Below, piece by piece: positions 16,680-25,442 of a stretch of 64,000 nucleotides of DNA. Where the stretch lies: contig NZ_JAFFQR010000015.1 in assembly GCF_020736845.1 (NCBI RefSeq), positions 66,240 through 130,239 on the forward strand. The letters run 5' to 3'. The DNA is from Paenibacillus farraposensis. Its GTDB lineage: Bacteria > Bacillota > Bacilli > Paenibacillales > Paenibacillaceae. The position numbers and the translations under genes are program-made. Numbering within the stretch: position 1 is the stretch's first letter; each line of letters starts with the position of its first letter. Under the pieces are notes generated by a model. It made no database searches. It saw only the letters and a list, made by a program, of their open reading frames with translations, and was not told the origin of the DNA.

Positions 16680-18171
16680 GATTCCAGGCTTTTTGAAAAT
16701 CTTTTGCGGCAGCTACCAGTTCCCGTTGTTCCAGAATCGGTTCACTTTCACTTTCCAGACGAATGTGCAGTGCATCGTCACCATTGGTGGGATGGATGCT
16801 GGTGATCATCCCGGATTCACTCCGATCCATGCCGATGGCGAGCTGGAGCAGGGAGCCTAGCTTATGCACGCGCTCTTCGTCGGAAGGTTCCAAAATGTCA
16901 GCATGGATACGCAGCAGGCGAGATGTCCGGTTTTTTGGATGGTAATCAGCAATAAGCGCGGACAATACCGTTTCACGGTGGGATAAACCACCTATGCCTG
17001 CGTGCAAGATCCAGAATACGGAGTGCTGCCGGAAATGATAATAATTCAGGACAGCTCCCGTTTTGTAAAGAGTTGCTGCTGTCAAGAGCAGGCGTTTGTC
17101 CATCGCTGTGGATGTTTTGGCCAATGCATCATATAGCTGTACAGCGTAACCGTGAACCCGCTTGACGTGTGCTTCGCTAACCGGGACGCCAAACGAAAGG
17201 ATATTGCGAATAGATGTGACGAGTGGGTTAGCGGCCACAGGCTGTGCGGAATGGACCAGTTCGTGAAACAGACCGTCCCGCAGTCCCGCTCCACTGACCA
17301 AATACGCGATGCCTTGAGCGGCCTCGAATATCGTTTTCAATATAATGAGTCCCGGAACAATGATGTCGGCTCTGTCTTTGGACAAGCCGGCTGTTTTTTT
17401 ACGTTTTTCATAGGAAAGGTAAGGCAAAGTTGTATAGAAATAATCGACATCTTCTATCGCCATTTCGTAATGATGTGTGACGGGCAGTGAGTAATCCAGC
17501 CGTTTTTGATTGATTTTAGCCAAGGTACGCAGGGTGCCGCCCAGACCGATAAAAGGCAGGCCTGGATTGGAAAATATCCAGTCATGGTTTTGCAGTGAAG
17601 AACGGACAAAGGTTTCCATTTCCTCAATCTGCTGAAGGGACCATTCGCCATTCTTGACCTCCCGTCCAAAGCGCCAATTCATATTGACCGCGCCAAAGGG
17701 AAATGAAACCGTATGTAGCCGCTTCCGCTCACGAAACAGTGTAATTTCGGTACTGCCGCCCCCGATGTCAATAATGATGCCGTCGCTAACATCCATTGTA
17801 TTGACCACACCCAGAAACCCGGCATACCCCTCCTGTTCACCGCTCAATATTTCCAGCGTTAAACCTGTTTCCTCCGCAATCCATTGAACAATTTCGTCCG
17901 GATTCGCTGCATTGCGGATCGCCGCTGTCGCTGCTGCACGCAAACGAGCAACCTCGTGCATACGGCATACAGTCATAAATTGACGCAGTAATGGAGCGAT
18001 GCTTCGGATCGCATCCCGTTCCATACGACCGTTGGCGCCGACCTTTTCACTCAGTCGGGCAGCTTCTTTGCATTCCTGGACAATGCGGTAGGCGCCGGTC
18101 TCTGTCATTTCATAGATCACAAGACGTATGGAGTTGGAGCCAATGTCCATAATGCCAATTTTGCTGTTCAT
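16639..18171 (-). CDS. ppx: Exopolyphosphatase/pppGpp phosphohydrolase, Ppx/GppA family
   Basis: The 510-residue protein has the actin-like fold. The phosphate-binding loop IMDIGSNSIRLVIYE is at the N-terminus and the second loop GIIIDIGGGSTEIT near residue 135. The C-terminal half (from about residue 320) resembles the helical HD-type domain of long Ppx proteins. The enzyme releases phosphate from the ends of polyphosphate chains, opposing Ppk1. AAGGAGG precedes the ATG by 8 nt. It is convergent with ppk, and their coding ends overlap by 41 nt. Confidence 0.95.
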   Translation of the reverse strand: MNSKIGIMDIGSNSIRLVIYEMTETGAYRIVQECKEAARLSEKVGANGRMERDAIRSIAPLLRQFMTVCRMHEVARLRAAATAAIRNAANPDEIVQWIAEETGLTLEILSGEQEGYAGFLGVVNTMDVSDGIIIDIGGGSTEITLFRERKRLHTVSFPFGAVNMNWRFGREVKNGEWSLQQIEEMETFVRSSLQNHDWIFSNPGLPFIGLGGTLRTLAKINQKRLDYSLPVTHHYEMAIEDVDYFYTTLPYLSYEKRKKTAGLSKDRADIIVPGLIILKTIFEAAQGIAYLVSGAGLRDGLFHELVHSAQPVAANPLVTSIRNILSFGVPVSEAHVKRVHGYAVQLYDALAKTSTAMDKRLLLTAATLYKTGAVLNYYHFRQHSVFWILHAGIGGLSHRETVLSALIADYHPKNRTSRLLRIHADILEPSDEERVHKLGSLLQLAIGMDRSESGMITSIHPTNGDDALHIRLESESEPILEQRELVAAAKDFQKAWNLTLSWSILPSSNF

Positions 18172-18393
18172 GAGTCGACCTCCTTGTTGAAAAAAAGCAA
18201 TTTGCCGGTAAAATTCGTTACTCCGTGCAAATATAAGTCAGATTATTGTCATTGTACCAGTGATACCCGGTGTGTGCTACCGTTTGCAGCCATCTTGTCG
18301 AAATGGATATGTGCCTCGGGGAATCCATCCAAGAATATCGTCCTCTTTTGAGTATGTATAAGGTATAACTGGCGGCGAAAGGAGAGAGAATTG

Positions 18394-19050
18394 ATGAGAC
18401 AACTTGCAAGCAAGTGGTTAAAGACGAAGGCGCTGCTCAAGCATCCACATACCGCCGTTTATGTACCCGAAACGTGTTTGTATAGCGAAGAAGAACTACG
18501 CATGATGCTGCGGCGGCATGCTTTTGTATTCATAAAGCCCGTGAAGGGAGGCGGAGGAAACGGGGTCATGCGTGTAGCAAAGGAGCGTAGGGAATACACC
18601 TGCACACGCATGGAGAAGACGTATCGGTACAGACATTTTAGAGCACTTGCGGCTGGAATCAGCAACCTCCGGCTTCAGCGTCCGTATCTCATTCAGCAAG
18701 GCATTCCATTGGCAAGCATTCAAGGCAGACCTGTCGACTATCGGGTCAAAGTGGTAAAAGCAGGGCAAAAGTGGGCTTTTCGCGCAGTGGTCGCACGTCA
18801 TGCCCGCCCCGGACTGGTCATTACGAATTTGTGCAAAGGCGGAAAGCTATTAAAGGCAGCAACGGCACTTCGGATGATATATCCCCGGCAGTTGGCTGCG
18901 CGAAAACGGCGGGAAATCGTGAATCTCACCCTACGCTGTATTCCGGTACTGGAAAAAAGGTTTCCGGGGATCGGGCAATTAGGTTTTGATTACGGGCTTG
19001 ATCCAAATGGACGGATATGGATTCTGGAGGTAAATACAAGACCTCAATAA
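18394..19050 (+). CDS. YheC/YheD-family ATP-grasp protein (short form)
   Basis: ATG 18394 follows GAAAGGAGAGAG; TTG 18391 is the alternative. The 218-residue product is an ATP-grasp protein: VFIKPVKGGGGNGVMRV (about residues 44-60) is the nucleotide-binding glycine loop, VDYRVKVVK follows, and GFDYGLDPNGRIWILEVNTRP at the end contains the metal-binding residues. YheC/YheD proteins are associated with the spore coat in Bacillus. It is much shorter than the 366-residue relative at 59.6-60.7 kb and amounts to the ATP-grasp core only. The substrate is unknown. Confidence 0.85.
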   Translation: MRQLASKWLKTKALLKHPHTAVYVPETCLYSEEELRMMLRRHAFVFIKPVKGGGGNGVMRVAKERREYTCTRMEKTYRYRHFRALAAGISNLRLQRPYLIQQGIPLASIQGRPVDYRVKVVKAGQKWAFRAVVARHARPGLVITNLCKGGKLLKAATALRMIYPRQLAARKRREIVNLTLRCIPVLEKRFPGIGQLGFDYGLDPNGRIWILEVNTRPQ

Positions 19051-19161
19051 AACGCTAATTTTTTAATTGAATTCCTAATATAAACCTTATTAGTAAACAA
19101 AAATATAATAAATTTGTCTAAATTATAAAAATATTTTTTTTGTATTTTAACGTCAAAATCC

Positions 19162-19261
19162 TGTGTATAAATATTGTCCACATTATCCCCTGTCACATAC
19201 ATGGGTTAACGACACTTACCAACAATTTATACACAGGATTTCCACAAATGACTGTGGATAA
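19162..19261. promoter_or_regulatory. DnaA-box cluster upstream of sda
   Basis: Perfect DnaA boxes (TTATNCACA) occur at 19227-19235 (+, TTATACACA), 19162-19170 (- strand, read as TGTGTATAA) and 19253-19261 (- strand, TGTGGATAA). Near matches are at 19174-19182 (TTGTCCACA, one mismatch) and 19238-19246. All lie in an AT-rich stretch directly before the sda promoter. In B. subtilis DnaA activates sda through such boxes, coupling replication status to sporulation. Confidence 0.85.
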
Positions 19262-19269
19262 CAGAACGC

Positions 19270-19298
19270 TTGTTCCGTTTTTAGTATTTTGATAGAAT
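19270..19298 (+). promoter_or_regulatory. Promoter of sda
   Basis: TTGTTC at 19270-19275 and TAGAAT at 19293-19298 are 17 nt apart and lie 35 nt before the sda start. A DnaA box ends 8 nt upstream of the -35 element. Confidence 0.65.
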
Positions 19299-19332
19299 AG
19301 ATTTTGAAATAAAAGGAAAGGTTGTGTCGAGG

Positions 19333-19476
19333 ATGGCTATGCTGACGGATGAAATGCTTTTGGATTCCTATCAGATGGCAATCGAGCTTAAACTTGAATG
19401 TGACTTCATTGCACTGTTGCTGGCTGAAATTCACAAAAGAAAGCTAGAGATGAATACAGCCGTAGTCCTTCATTAG
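19333..19476 (+). CDS. sda: Sporulation checkpoint inhibitor Sda
   Basis: This short gene encodes 47 residues. LTDEMLLDSYQMAIELKL and the following DFIALLLAEIHKRKL align with B. subtilis Sda (LSDELLIESYFKATEMNL, DFIELIENEIKRRSL) along the whole helical hairpin. Sda binds sporulation sensor kinases such as KinA and blocks their autophosphorylation, so cells do not sporulate during active or damaged replication. The start is uncertain: ATG 19333, ATG 19339 or GTG 19324 are possible, with AAAGGAAAGG at 19312-19321. The upstream DnaA boxes and promoter match the known regulation. A terminator follows at 19565. Confidence 0.92.
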   Translation: MAMLTDEMLLDSYQMAIELKLECDFIALLLAEIHKRKLEMNTAVVLH

Positions 19477-19564
19477 ACCGGACAAGCTCTCGTACTGCGA
19501 TTGTAAAGCCATTTAGGGTTCGAATGACTTTACAGACAATCATTGTAACGAACAGGCACACCGT

Positions 19565-19620
19565 AAAAAAGGGTACTTTACTCCAAAGATTCAAATTTGG
19601 AGTAAAATACCCTTTTTTGT
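19565..19620. terminator. Bidirectional terminator between sda and the ferredoxin-NADP reductase gene
   Basis: AAAAAAGGGTA, then TTTACTCCAAA, pair with TTTGGAGTAAAA, then TACCCTTTTTT, in a stem of more than 20 bp. It serves sda on the + strand and the reductase on the - strand. Confidence 0.9.
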
Positions 19621-19636
19621 CATAGTCTATAATAAA

Positions 19637-20641
19637 CTATAATTTCATGTTACTGCTGTGACCTGGGGACAGCTTGGCGTCTGGATCTACGTACACCTTG
19701 GCGTTATTGACTGCTGTAGGTGCTTCACCAAAGCCGACAGCGATCAGCTTGAGCTTGCCTGGGTAGGTCGTAATATCCCCTGCGGCGAAAATGCCGGGAA
19801 TATTGGTTTCCTGACGGGAATCGACCACAATGGAGTTATTTTCGATCTCGATGCCCCACTCGGCAATCGGGCCAAGCGTGGACACAAAACCAAAGTTAAC
19901 GATGACATCGTCTACTTCAATTTCCTGCGTTTCTTTGGTTTTGACATGCGCGATCGTTACCCTGGTAATGGCATCGTCTCCATGCAGTTCTGTAATTTCG
20001 GTTGGTGTAATGACATTTACTTTGGAAGCGAGGAGGTTTTCTACACTGTGTTCATGCGCACGGAATTTGTCGCGGCGGTGAATCAATGTAACCTGTTCCG
20101 CAATTGGTTCCAGCATGAGCGCCCAGTCAACCGCAGAATCGCCGCCACCGCTAATCAGCACTTTTCGGCCGGCAAATTTGCTCAGGTCGCTGACAAAGTA
20201 GTGCAAATTCGTTTTTTCAAAACGATTCGCATCCGGCAGTTCCAGTCTGCGTGGCTCAAAAGCGCCTACACCGGCGGTAATGATAACCGCTTTACCATGA
20301 TACTCGCCGCCTTTGTCTGTTTTTATAATAAAGTGGCGTTCACCCTTTTTCTCCAACGAAACGACTTTTTCTTCCAGCCGTACCTCTGGATTAAAGTGAT
20401 TCATTTGCTGGACCAGATTGTTAACCAGTTCCTGTGCGGTCACTTTAGGAAAGCCGGCAACGTCATAAATATATTTTTCAGGATAAAGGGCTGCAAGCTG
20501 GCCGCCAAGTTGGGGCATACTTTCAATTAAGGTGACGGATGCCTGACGCATCCCCCCGTAAAAAGCGGTGAAAATACCGGCTGGTCCGCCGCCAATAATG
20601 ATCAGGTCGCGGAGCTCCGTACCTGTGGATTGAACTGTCAC
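19637..20641 (-). CDS. Ferredoxin--NADP+ reductase, thioredoxin-reductase-like (YumC type)
   Basis: The 334-residue flavoenzyme has the TrxR fold: the FAD loop [16 protein letters not shown] at the N-terminus, the NADPH loop [15 protein letters not shown] (about residues 158-172), and [14 protein letters not shown] at the second FAD site. The redox CxxC of true thioredoxin reductases is absent, as in the YumC/FNR2 group that reduces ferredoxin or flavodoxin with NADPH. The start is GTG, with GGAGGT 9-10 nt upstream. It diverges from an NDH-2 gene, the same pairing as yumC-yumB in B. subtilis. Confidence 0.93.
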   Translation of the reverse strand: MTVQSTGTELRDLIIIGGGPAGIFTAFYGGMRQASVTLIESMPQLGGQLAALYPEKYIYDVAGFPKVTAQELVNNLVQQMNHFNPEVRLEEKVVSLEKKGERHFIIKTDKGGEYHGKAVIITAGVGAFEPRRLELPDANRFEKTNLHYFVSDLSKFAGRKVLISGGGDSAVDWALMLEPIAEQVTLIHRRDKFRAHEHSVENLLASKVNVITPTEITELHGDDAITRVTIAHVKTKETQEIEVDDVIVNFGFVSTLGPIAEWGIEIENNSIVVDSRQETNIPGIFAAGDITTYPGKLKLIAVGFGEAPTAVNNAKVYVDPDAKLSPGHSSNMKL

Positions 20642-20875
20642 TCTAAAAACACCTCCGAAAGGGATTATTGTAATGAATTATGGATATTGAATCAGCCATA
20701 TAGAGGTTTAAGCAGCCATCGGATGCATGATTCACTGCTTCTTATTATAAACTCCCGGATTCCACTTGCAAAGGTAAAGCAATTAACATTTAGTGAACAC
20801 TTCCGTGTGTAGAAAATACCGTTTCAAGAGAAAAGCCGTGAATATTAAATGATTATTACCGGAAGGGGTAGGCAC

Positions 20876-22066
20876 ATGAGCAATATTCCTAAAATTGTGA
20901 TTGTTGGAGCAGGATATGGCGGTATATTGACGGCTCAGCAATTGCAAAAAGAGCTCAAGCACAATGAGGCGAACGTCACACTGATTAATCGTCATGATTA
21001 TCACTACATTACGACACATCTCCATATGCCTGCGGCAGGTACGGATACGATTGAGCATTCGCGGATTCCGATAGCGCAGCTGATTGATGAGTTCAAAGTG
21101 GATTTAGTCAAAGGCACGGTTAAAGAAATTATACCAGGCGAGAAAAAAATCGTGCTGGAGGATGGTTCGTTATCCTACGATTATTTGGTGATTGGACTAG
21201 GCGGGGAGCCGGAAACATTCGGCATTCCAGGGATGGATAAGTTCGCGCTTACGATCCGAAGCATTAATTCCGTTCGCTTGATTCGCGAGCATATTGAATA
21301 CCAGTTGGCTTTGTACAAAAATGATGGTAATCCTAGCCGGCTAAACTTTGTTGTAGGTGGTGCCGGGTTCAGTGGCATCGAGTTCATTGCTGAACTGGCA
21401 GATCGCCTGCCACAGCTGGCTAAAGCTTATGATATCGATTTTAACCGGATTCAAATTATTAACGTCGAGGCGGCTCCTACAGCATTGCCCGGGTTCGATC
21501 CTGAGCTGGTAGAGTATGCAATGGATGTCCTTAAGCGCAAGGGGGTTACCTTCCGCATCGGCATACCGATCAAGGAATGCCTGCAGGACGGTGTAATTGT
21601 CGGTGAGGATGAAAAAATCGAAGCCTGCACGGTGGTCTGGACGGGAGGTATCCGTGGAAACGGATTGATTGAAAAGGCTGGATTCGAAGTGATGCGTGGC
21701 AGGGTGAAAATCGACGATTTTCTACGTGCTCCGGGTCATGATGACATTTTCATTATCGGGGACAGCTCCTTGATGTTGAATCCTGAAGGACGTCCTTACC
21801 CACCGACCGCCCAAATTGCGATGCAGCAAGGAGTTGTTTGTGCCAAAAATCTGGCGGCTACGCTCCGCAAAAAAGAGCTGCACAAATTCGTATTTTCCAA
21901 CAAAGGGACGGTTGCCTCGCTTGGAAAAGGTGAGGCTGTTGCGGTGGTAGGCAAACGCAAAATAAAAGGGTGGGTCGCAGCACAGTTGAAAAAAATCGTT
22001 GATCTCCGCTATCTCTTCATCATTGGCGGGATTCCGCTGGTACTGAGAAAGGGACGGTTTTTCTAA
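20876..22066 (+). CDS. Type II NADH dehydrogenase (NDH-2), YumB-like
   Basis: ATG 20876 follows GGAAGGGGTAGG, so the upstream in-frame codons are discarded. The 396-residue protein has the FAD loop IVGAGYGGILTAQQL, a second loop FVVGGAGFSGIEFIAEL (about residue 157), and DIFIIGDSSLMLN near residue 295. The C-terminal GWVAAQLKKIVDLRYLFIIGGIPLVL matches the amphipathic membrane anchor of NDH-2. It oxidises NADH and reduces menaquinone at the inner face of the membrane. It is full length, unlike the shorter paralogue at 5.8-6.9 kb. Confidence 0.93.
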   Translation: MSNIPKIVIVGAGYGGILTAQQLQKELKHNEANVTLINRHDYHYITTHLHMPAAGTDTIEHSRIPIAQLIDEFKVDLVKGTVKEIIPGEKKIVLEDGSLSYDYLVIGLGGEPETFGIPGMDKFALTIRSINSVRLIREHIEYQLALYKNDGNPSRLNFVVGGAGFSGIEFIAELADRLPQLAKAYDIDFNRIQIINVEAAPTALPGFDPELVEYAMDVLKRKGVTFRIGIPIKECLQDGVIVGEDEKIEACTVVWTGGIRGNGLIEKAGFEVMRGRVKIDDFLRAPGHDDIFIIGDSSLMLNPEGRPYPPTAQIAMQQGVVCAKNLAATLRKKELHKFVFSNKGTVASLGKGEAVAVVGKRKIKGWVAAQLKKIVDLRYLFIIGGIPLVLRKGRFF

Positions 22067-22070
22067 GGCA

Positions 22071-22114
22071 GAAAGGTTTCCATGGCTTCTGTACAGGAGC
22101 TTGGAGACCTTTTT
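22071..22114 (+). terminator. Terminator of the NDH-2 gene
   Basis: AAAGGTTTCCA pairs with TGGAGACCTTTTT around a loop that itself pairs partly. It lies 5 nt after the stop. Confidence 0.82.
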
Positions 22115-22139
22115 AGTCTAGATCAATAGAAAAAAAGTA

Positions 22140-22169
22140 TTGACTTATAACTATACGGCGTCTTATAGT
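22140..22169 (+). promoter_or_regulatory. Promoter and candidate self-operator of the MarR operon
   Basis: TTGACT at 22140-22145 and TATAGT at 22164-22169 are separated by 18 nt. The inverted repeat ACTATA (22150-22155) and TATAGT (22164-22169) lies across the spacer and -10 box, where a MarR dimer would block transcription. The operator assignment is inferred. Confidence 0.6.
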
Positions 22170-22201
22170 ATGGTTGCGAAATACATAGGAGGTCCTTAAC
22201 A

Positions 22202-22705
22202 TTGGATTCTGAATTTAATTTCAAGCATGACCCTAATAAAGTAAAAATGTTGTCTGACAAATTTCCCAATCTGGACCCTCAATCCTTGAGCACGCTCGTC
22301 CTTTTTATGCAGACATCTCATGAGATTTACAATGGTGTATCCTCCCTGTTGTGCGAATACGGATTATCTGTCGGAAACCTGAAAATTTTAATTTATTTGT
22401 TTTTGTATGACCGTTCGTTGACTCCGTCAGAGTTGGCTGAGTATTCCGGGGTTACACGATCAACGATAACGAGTGTAATTGATAAGCTGGAACGGGACGG
22501 TCTGGTCCGGCGAAGTACGCTGACGGATCGACGTATGACCGCGATCTCCTTGACTGATGAAGGAAAACAGTTAATGACGGAAAAAATTCCGAAGTTTACT
22601 CTGCTATTTGCTGATTTAATGAGTGAATTTACGCAGGAAGATCATATTTATTTTACTACGTTATTACAGAAGCTTTCCTCAGGTCTTGAACGGATAAAGG
22701 AATAA
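22202..22705 (+). CDS. MarR-family transcriptional regulator
   Basis: The 167-residue regulator starts at TTG with AGGAGGT ending 8 nt upstream. The winged helix-turn-helix occupies about residues 75-130 (LTPSELAEYSGVTRSTITS, then DKLERDGLVRR and DRRMTAISLTDEGKQL). MarR proteins are usually ligand-released repressors of neighbouring efflux genes. It lies 117 nt upstream of an HlyD-ABC-2 export pair in the same direction, and an inverted repeat overlaps its own promoter, so autoregulation with the export genes is likely. Confidence 0.92.
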   Translation: MDSEFNFKHDPNKVKMLSDKFPNLDPQSLSTLVLFMQTSHEIYNGVSSLLCEYGLSVGNLKILIYLFLYDRSLTPSELAEYSGVTRSTITSVIDKLERDGLVRRSTLTDRRMTAISLTDEGKQLMTEKIPKFTLLFADLMSEFTQEDHIYFTTLLQKLSSGLERIKE

Positions 22706-22822
22706 TTAACTCTCCCAGCAGCAATAGTTAGACGTCGTACTATCAGATTGCTTATTAGTTTTTTTAAACTATCATTTCTCAGCGATTATTGGCTAAATCA
22801 TCATGAAGGAGAGTTTGTTGCA

Positions 22823-24160
22823 ATGAATAAAAAGATCATCGTGTACATTCTACTTGTTGTCGCATTAGGTACTGGGGGTACGCTGATGGCAATGAGCGGC
22901 AAGGACGCTGTGAGTGTGGCAGCCCAACAAAAAAACACACTGCTTGCCGCAGATACCGTAAATGTCGCTTTTCAGGGCGTAGGGGGAAGAGTGAATACCA
23001 TTGAGGTGAAGGAGGAACAACAGGTGAAAAAAGGGGATGTGCTCATGACCCTGGATCCTGTGGACCTGAACCTGCAGATTGAGAAATTAAAAACAGATAT
23101 CGCGCAGGCTGATGTAAAAATAAAGCAGGCTAAAGACGGGCTGCAAAATCAGTCAGACAAGATTACGGCTTCAGAAAAGCAGGGGGAACTGGATATTCAG
23201 GCTGCGCAAGCAGGAGAATCCTTGTTAAACCAAGGTACACGTGCAGAGGACATTCAAAGACAAAGACTGGCGATTGAAGCAGCACAGCAATCACTGGATG
23301 CAGCTTTGACAGGGGTGGAGACAGCCAAAACAAATGCGGAGATCGCACAAAAAACAGTAGCATCCAGGCAAGAGGCTCTGGACTTGGCCAAAGTGAATTA
23401 CAACCGTGTCCAAACGTTGTACAATGCTGGTGCCGGAACTAAAGCTGAGCTGGATAACGCCAAAAACCAACTGGATAATGCTCAAATCGCGTTAGATACA
23501 GCTAAAGATCAGGTTGAAATTGCCAATAATCAGATTACAGCGGCTAGCAAACAATCGGACATTACTAAAAATGGGATCGCTCAGCAGCAAACCGCTTTGG
23601 ATAAAATGGAAGCTGGCGCAACTGCTGAGGAGCGTCAGCAGGCTCGTATCAAAACAGAAAAGGCCAAGGAAGCCCTGAACCAAACCTCGCAAACGCGAAA
23701 AGATGTTAAGAATAGTGAATACAATGTAGATCTTCTGGCTCAACAAAAGCAGGCATTAATTGTTCAACTCAAAACCTTGGAATTGCAGCGCGGACGTATG
23801 GTGCTGAAGGCATCTACAGACGGTAAAGTATCCCGTATTGTACCCAAGATGGGAGAAATCGTTGCTACGGGGGCAACTGGCGTCGTTATTGAAAACAACC
23901 AGCTATACTACGATATTTATGTGGATGAGGATTCTATCTCGCAGTTTAAAGCAGGGGGAAAAGTGACTTCGCACGTCGTTGCTTTAGACAAAGATATCCA
24001 GGGCAAGGTGAGATATATTACCTCTGCTCCGCAGTATACCAACATGAGAATGAGTCGGGATAAAGGTTTATCAGATATCAGCTCCTTCCAAGTACGGGTT
24101 GATGTCCCTCGAACAACTGAATTATTACCTGGAATGACGGTAGAGGTTGTGACGAAATGA
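22823..24160 (+). CDS. HlyD-family membrane fusion (efflux adaptor) protein
   Basis: ATG 22823 has GAAGGAGAG about 9 nt upstream; the longer upstream frame is not supported. The 445-residue protein has one N-terminal transmembrane anchor (IIVYILLVVALGTGGTLMA). A half-lipoyl segment follows (VNTIEVKEEQQVKKGDVLMTLDP, split across about residues 55-77), then a long Gln/Ala-rich coiled coil (about residues 85-300), and the second lipoyl half with a beta barrel (GKVSRIVPKMGEIVATG). Such adaptors link membrane transporters to the exterior. Its stop overlaps the next gene by 4 nt, so the two act together. Confidence 0.9.
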   Translation: MNKKIIVYILLVVALGTGGTLMAMSGKDAVSVAAQQKNTLLAADTVNVAFQGVGGRVNTIEVKEEQQVKKGDVLMTLDPVDLNLQIEKLKTDIAQADVKIKQAKDGLQNQSDKITASEKQGELDIQAAQAGESLLNQGTRAEDIQRQRLAIEAAQQSLDAALTGVETAKTNAEIAQKTVASRQEALDLAKVNYNRVQTLYNAGAGTKAELDNAKNQLDNAQIALDTAKDQVEIANNQITAASKQSDITKNGIAQQQTALDKMEAGATAEERQQARIKTEKAKEALNQTSQTRKDVKNSEYNVDLLAQQKQALIVQLKTLELQRGRMVLKASTDGKVSRIVPKMGEIVATGATGVVIENNQLYYDIYVDEDSISQFKAGGKVTSHVVALDKDIQGKVRYITSAPQYTNMRMSRDKGLSDISSFQVRVDVPRTTELLPGMTVEVVTK

Positions 24161-25323
24161 AGGCGTTTATAGAAGAATGGAAGCTACTGATCAGCGGCAA
24201 GATGGTATTCGTCATGCTGCTCGTCCCAATTGTCGTAGCGGTAGCCTTTGGATTTGTATTTAAAAATAATCAGCTGAATGACGCCTCTGTCGCTGTAGTT
24301 GATTTAGATCATAGCAATTATAGCCGACAGCTTATTAATAAATTGGATGCATCCCAGTATATTGACGTACGCTATGTGCAAGAGAATGAAACCGATCCGA
24401 ATTTACTTCTATATAATGAGAGGTTTCTTGCAGTGATTTATCTTCCGGCAGGGCTAGAGGAAAACAGGATTAAAGGAGTTCAGAGCAACATCGGCTTTTA
24501 TGTAGATAACACAGTAGGTCAGGCCACAGGGAATCTGCGTTCGGCGGTCACAGAGATCATTGCCACGGAGAATGCAACACTGGCTGGTGGTGGTTTGAAG
24601 GGCATGGGGATGAGTGACAGCCAGGTAACAGGTCTTACTTCCAACATGCTACTCCAGCAGCGTCTGCTGTATAATCCCACCAATGCTACTTTAATGACTT
24701 CGGTTATGGGGTTCATCAATACGGTCATGATTTCACTGATTGGTTCTGCTGCACTGACCATTGTCCCGCGTTTACGGGAGCAAGGCAGATTAAAAGAAGA
24801 GCTACAGCATTCATCTGGTTTGATTCTAAGGGTGCTACCATATGCGTTAGTAGCATGTGTGTCCTTTTACTTGTCCATTGGTTTGCTCAAGCAGATTGGC
24901 GGACTTCGGTTTGAAGCGAATGTATGGCAGATCAGTATTCCGTTTCTACTGTACACGATTAGTCTGAGCTTGTTTGCGATGGCTTTGGGGTGGAGTGCAG
25001 CGAATCCGGGAAAAGCCTCTTCGCGTCTCATACTGATTTTAATGCCTTCGTTCTTGCTCAGCGGTGCTCAATTGCCAGTAGCTATGCTGCCTACATCGCT
25101 GCAATATGTTAGTAATATTCTCCCATTGACCTGGCATTTCAAGTTTTTGAGAGGACTAGGATTTAAAGGGGGAAGCCTGAAATATTTTATTCCTCAGCTT
25201 GGCGGCTTTTTGATCTTGTTAAGTGGTTTGTTGCTTCTTATTTTTATTCAGATCGCGTTGGAGAAAAGAAAGCTGGCAAAAAGCGAGGACACATCTGCAG
25301 TAGTGGAGCCTATGCCACAATAA
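24157..25323 (+). CDS. ABC-2-type transporter permease
   Basis: 388 residues. One transmembrane helix near the N-terminus (MVFVMLLVPIVVAVAFGFVF) is followed by a large extracellular loop of about 150 residues and five further helices, the layout of ABC-2 membrane_3 permeases. The C-terminal block LILILMPSFLLSGAQLPVAMLPTSLQ is typical. Its ATG overlaps the HlyD stop. No ATP-binding gene follows, so it either borrows an ATPase encoded elsewhere or works without one, as YhgE-like proteins may. The substrate is unknown; drug or lipid export is a guess from the MarR/HlyD context. Confidence 0.87.
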   Translation: MKAFIEEWKLLISGKMVFVMLLVPIVVAVAFGFVFKNNQLNDASVAVVDLDHSNYSRQLINKLDASQYIDVRYVQENETDPNLLLYNERFLAVIYLPAGLEENRIKGVQSNIGFYVDNTVGQATGNLRSAVTEIIATENATLAGGGLKGMGMSDSQVTGLTSNMLLQQRLLYNPTNATLMTSVMGFINTVMISLIGSAALTIVPRLREQGRLKEELQHSSGLILRVLPYALVACVSFYLSIGLLKQIGGLRFEANVWQISIPFLLYTISLSLFAMALGWSAANPGKASSRLILILMPSFLLSGAQLPVAMLPTSLQYVSNILPLTWHFKFLRGLGFKGGSLKYFIPQLGGFLILLSGLLLLIFIQIALEKRKLAKSEDTSAVVEPMPQ

Positions 25324-25343
25324 GGGGGCTCCTTCTCTTTTTT
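25305..25343 (+). terminator. Terminator of the MarR-HlyD-permease operon
   Basis: GGAGCC at 25305-25310 pairs with GGCTCC at 25327-25332, followed by TTCTCTTTTTT. The left arm lies within the last codons of the permease. Confidence 0.65.
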
Positions 25344-25360
25344 GGATTTTTTGAGGCTAT

Positions 25361-25408
25361 AAAAAAAGGATTCCGTGCCCCGAAAGCGGGAGTTCACGGA
25401 ATCCTTGA
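25361..25408 (-). terminator. Terminator of hemQ
   Basis: AAGGATTCCGTG pairs with CACGGAATCCTT, with a small inner stem CCCCG/CGGG. The A-tract on the + strand gives a U-tract for the minus-strand hemQ transcript. Confidence 0.85.
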
Positions 25409-25442
25409 TTGTATGTTGGAATATGGTGCTGACGTTTGTGCT

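Noticed and set aside
18218-18440. Short minus-strand ORFs upstream of the YheC/D gene
   Set aside because: Two overlapping chance frames across a promoter region, no ribosome sites.
19100-19265. Replication origin
   Set aside because: The AT-rich DnaA-box cluster could suggest oriC, but dnaA, dnaN and a DNA-unwinding element arrangement are absent, and the cluster is explained by sda control.
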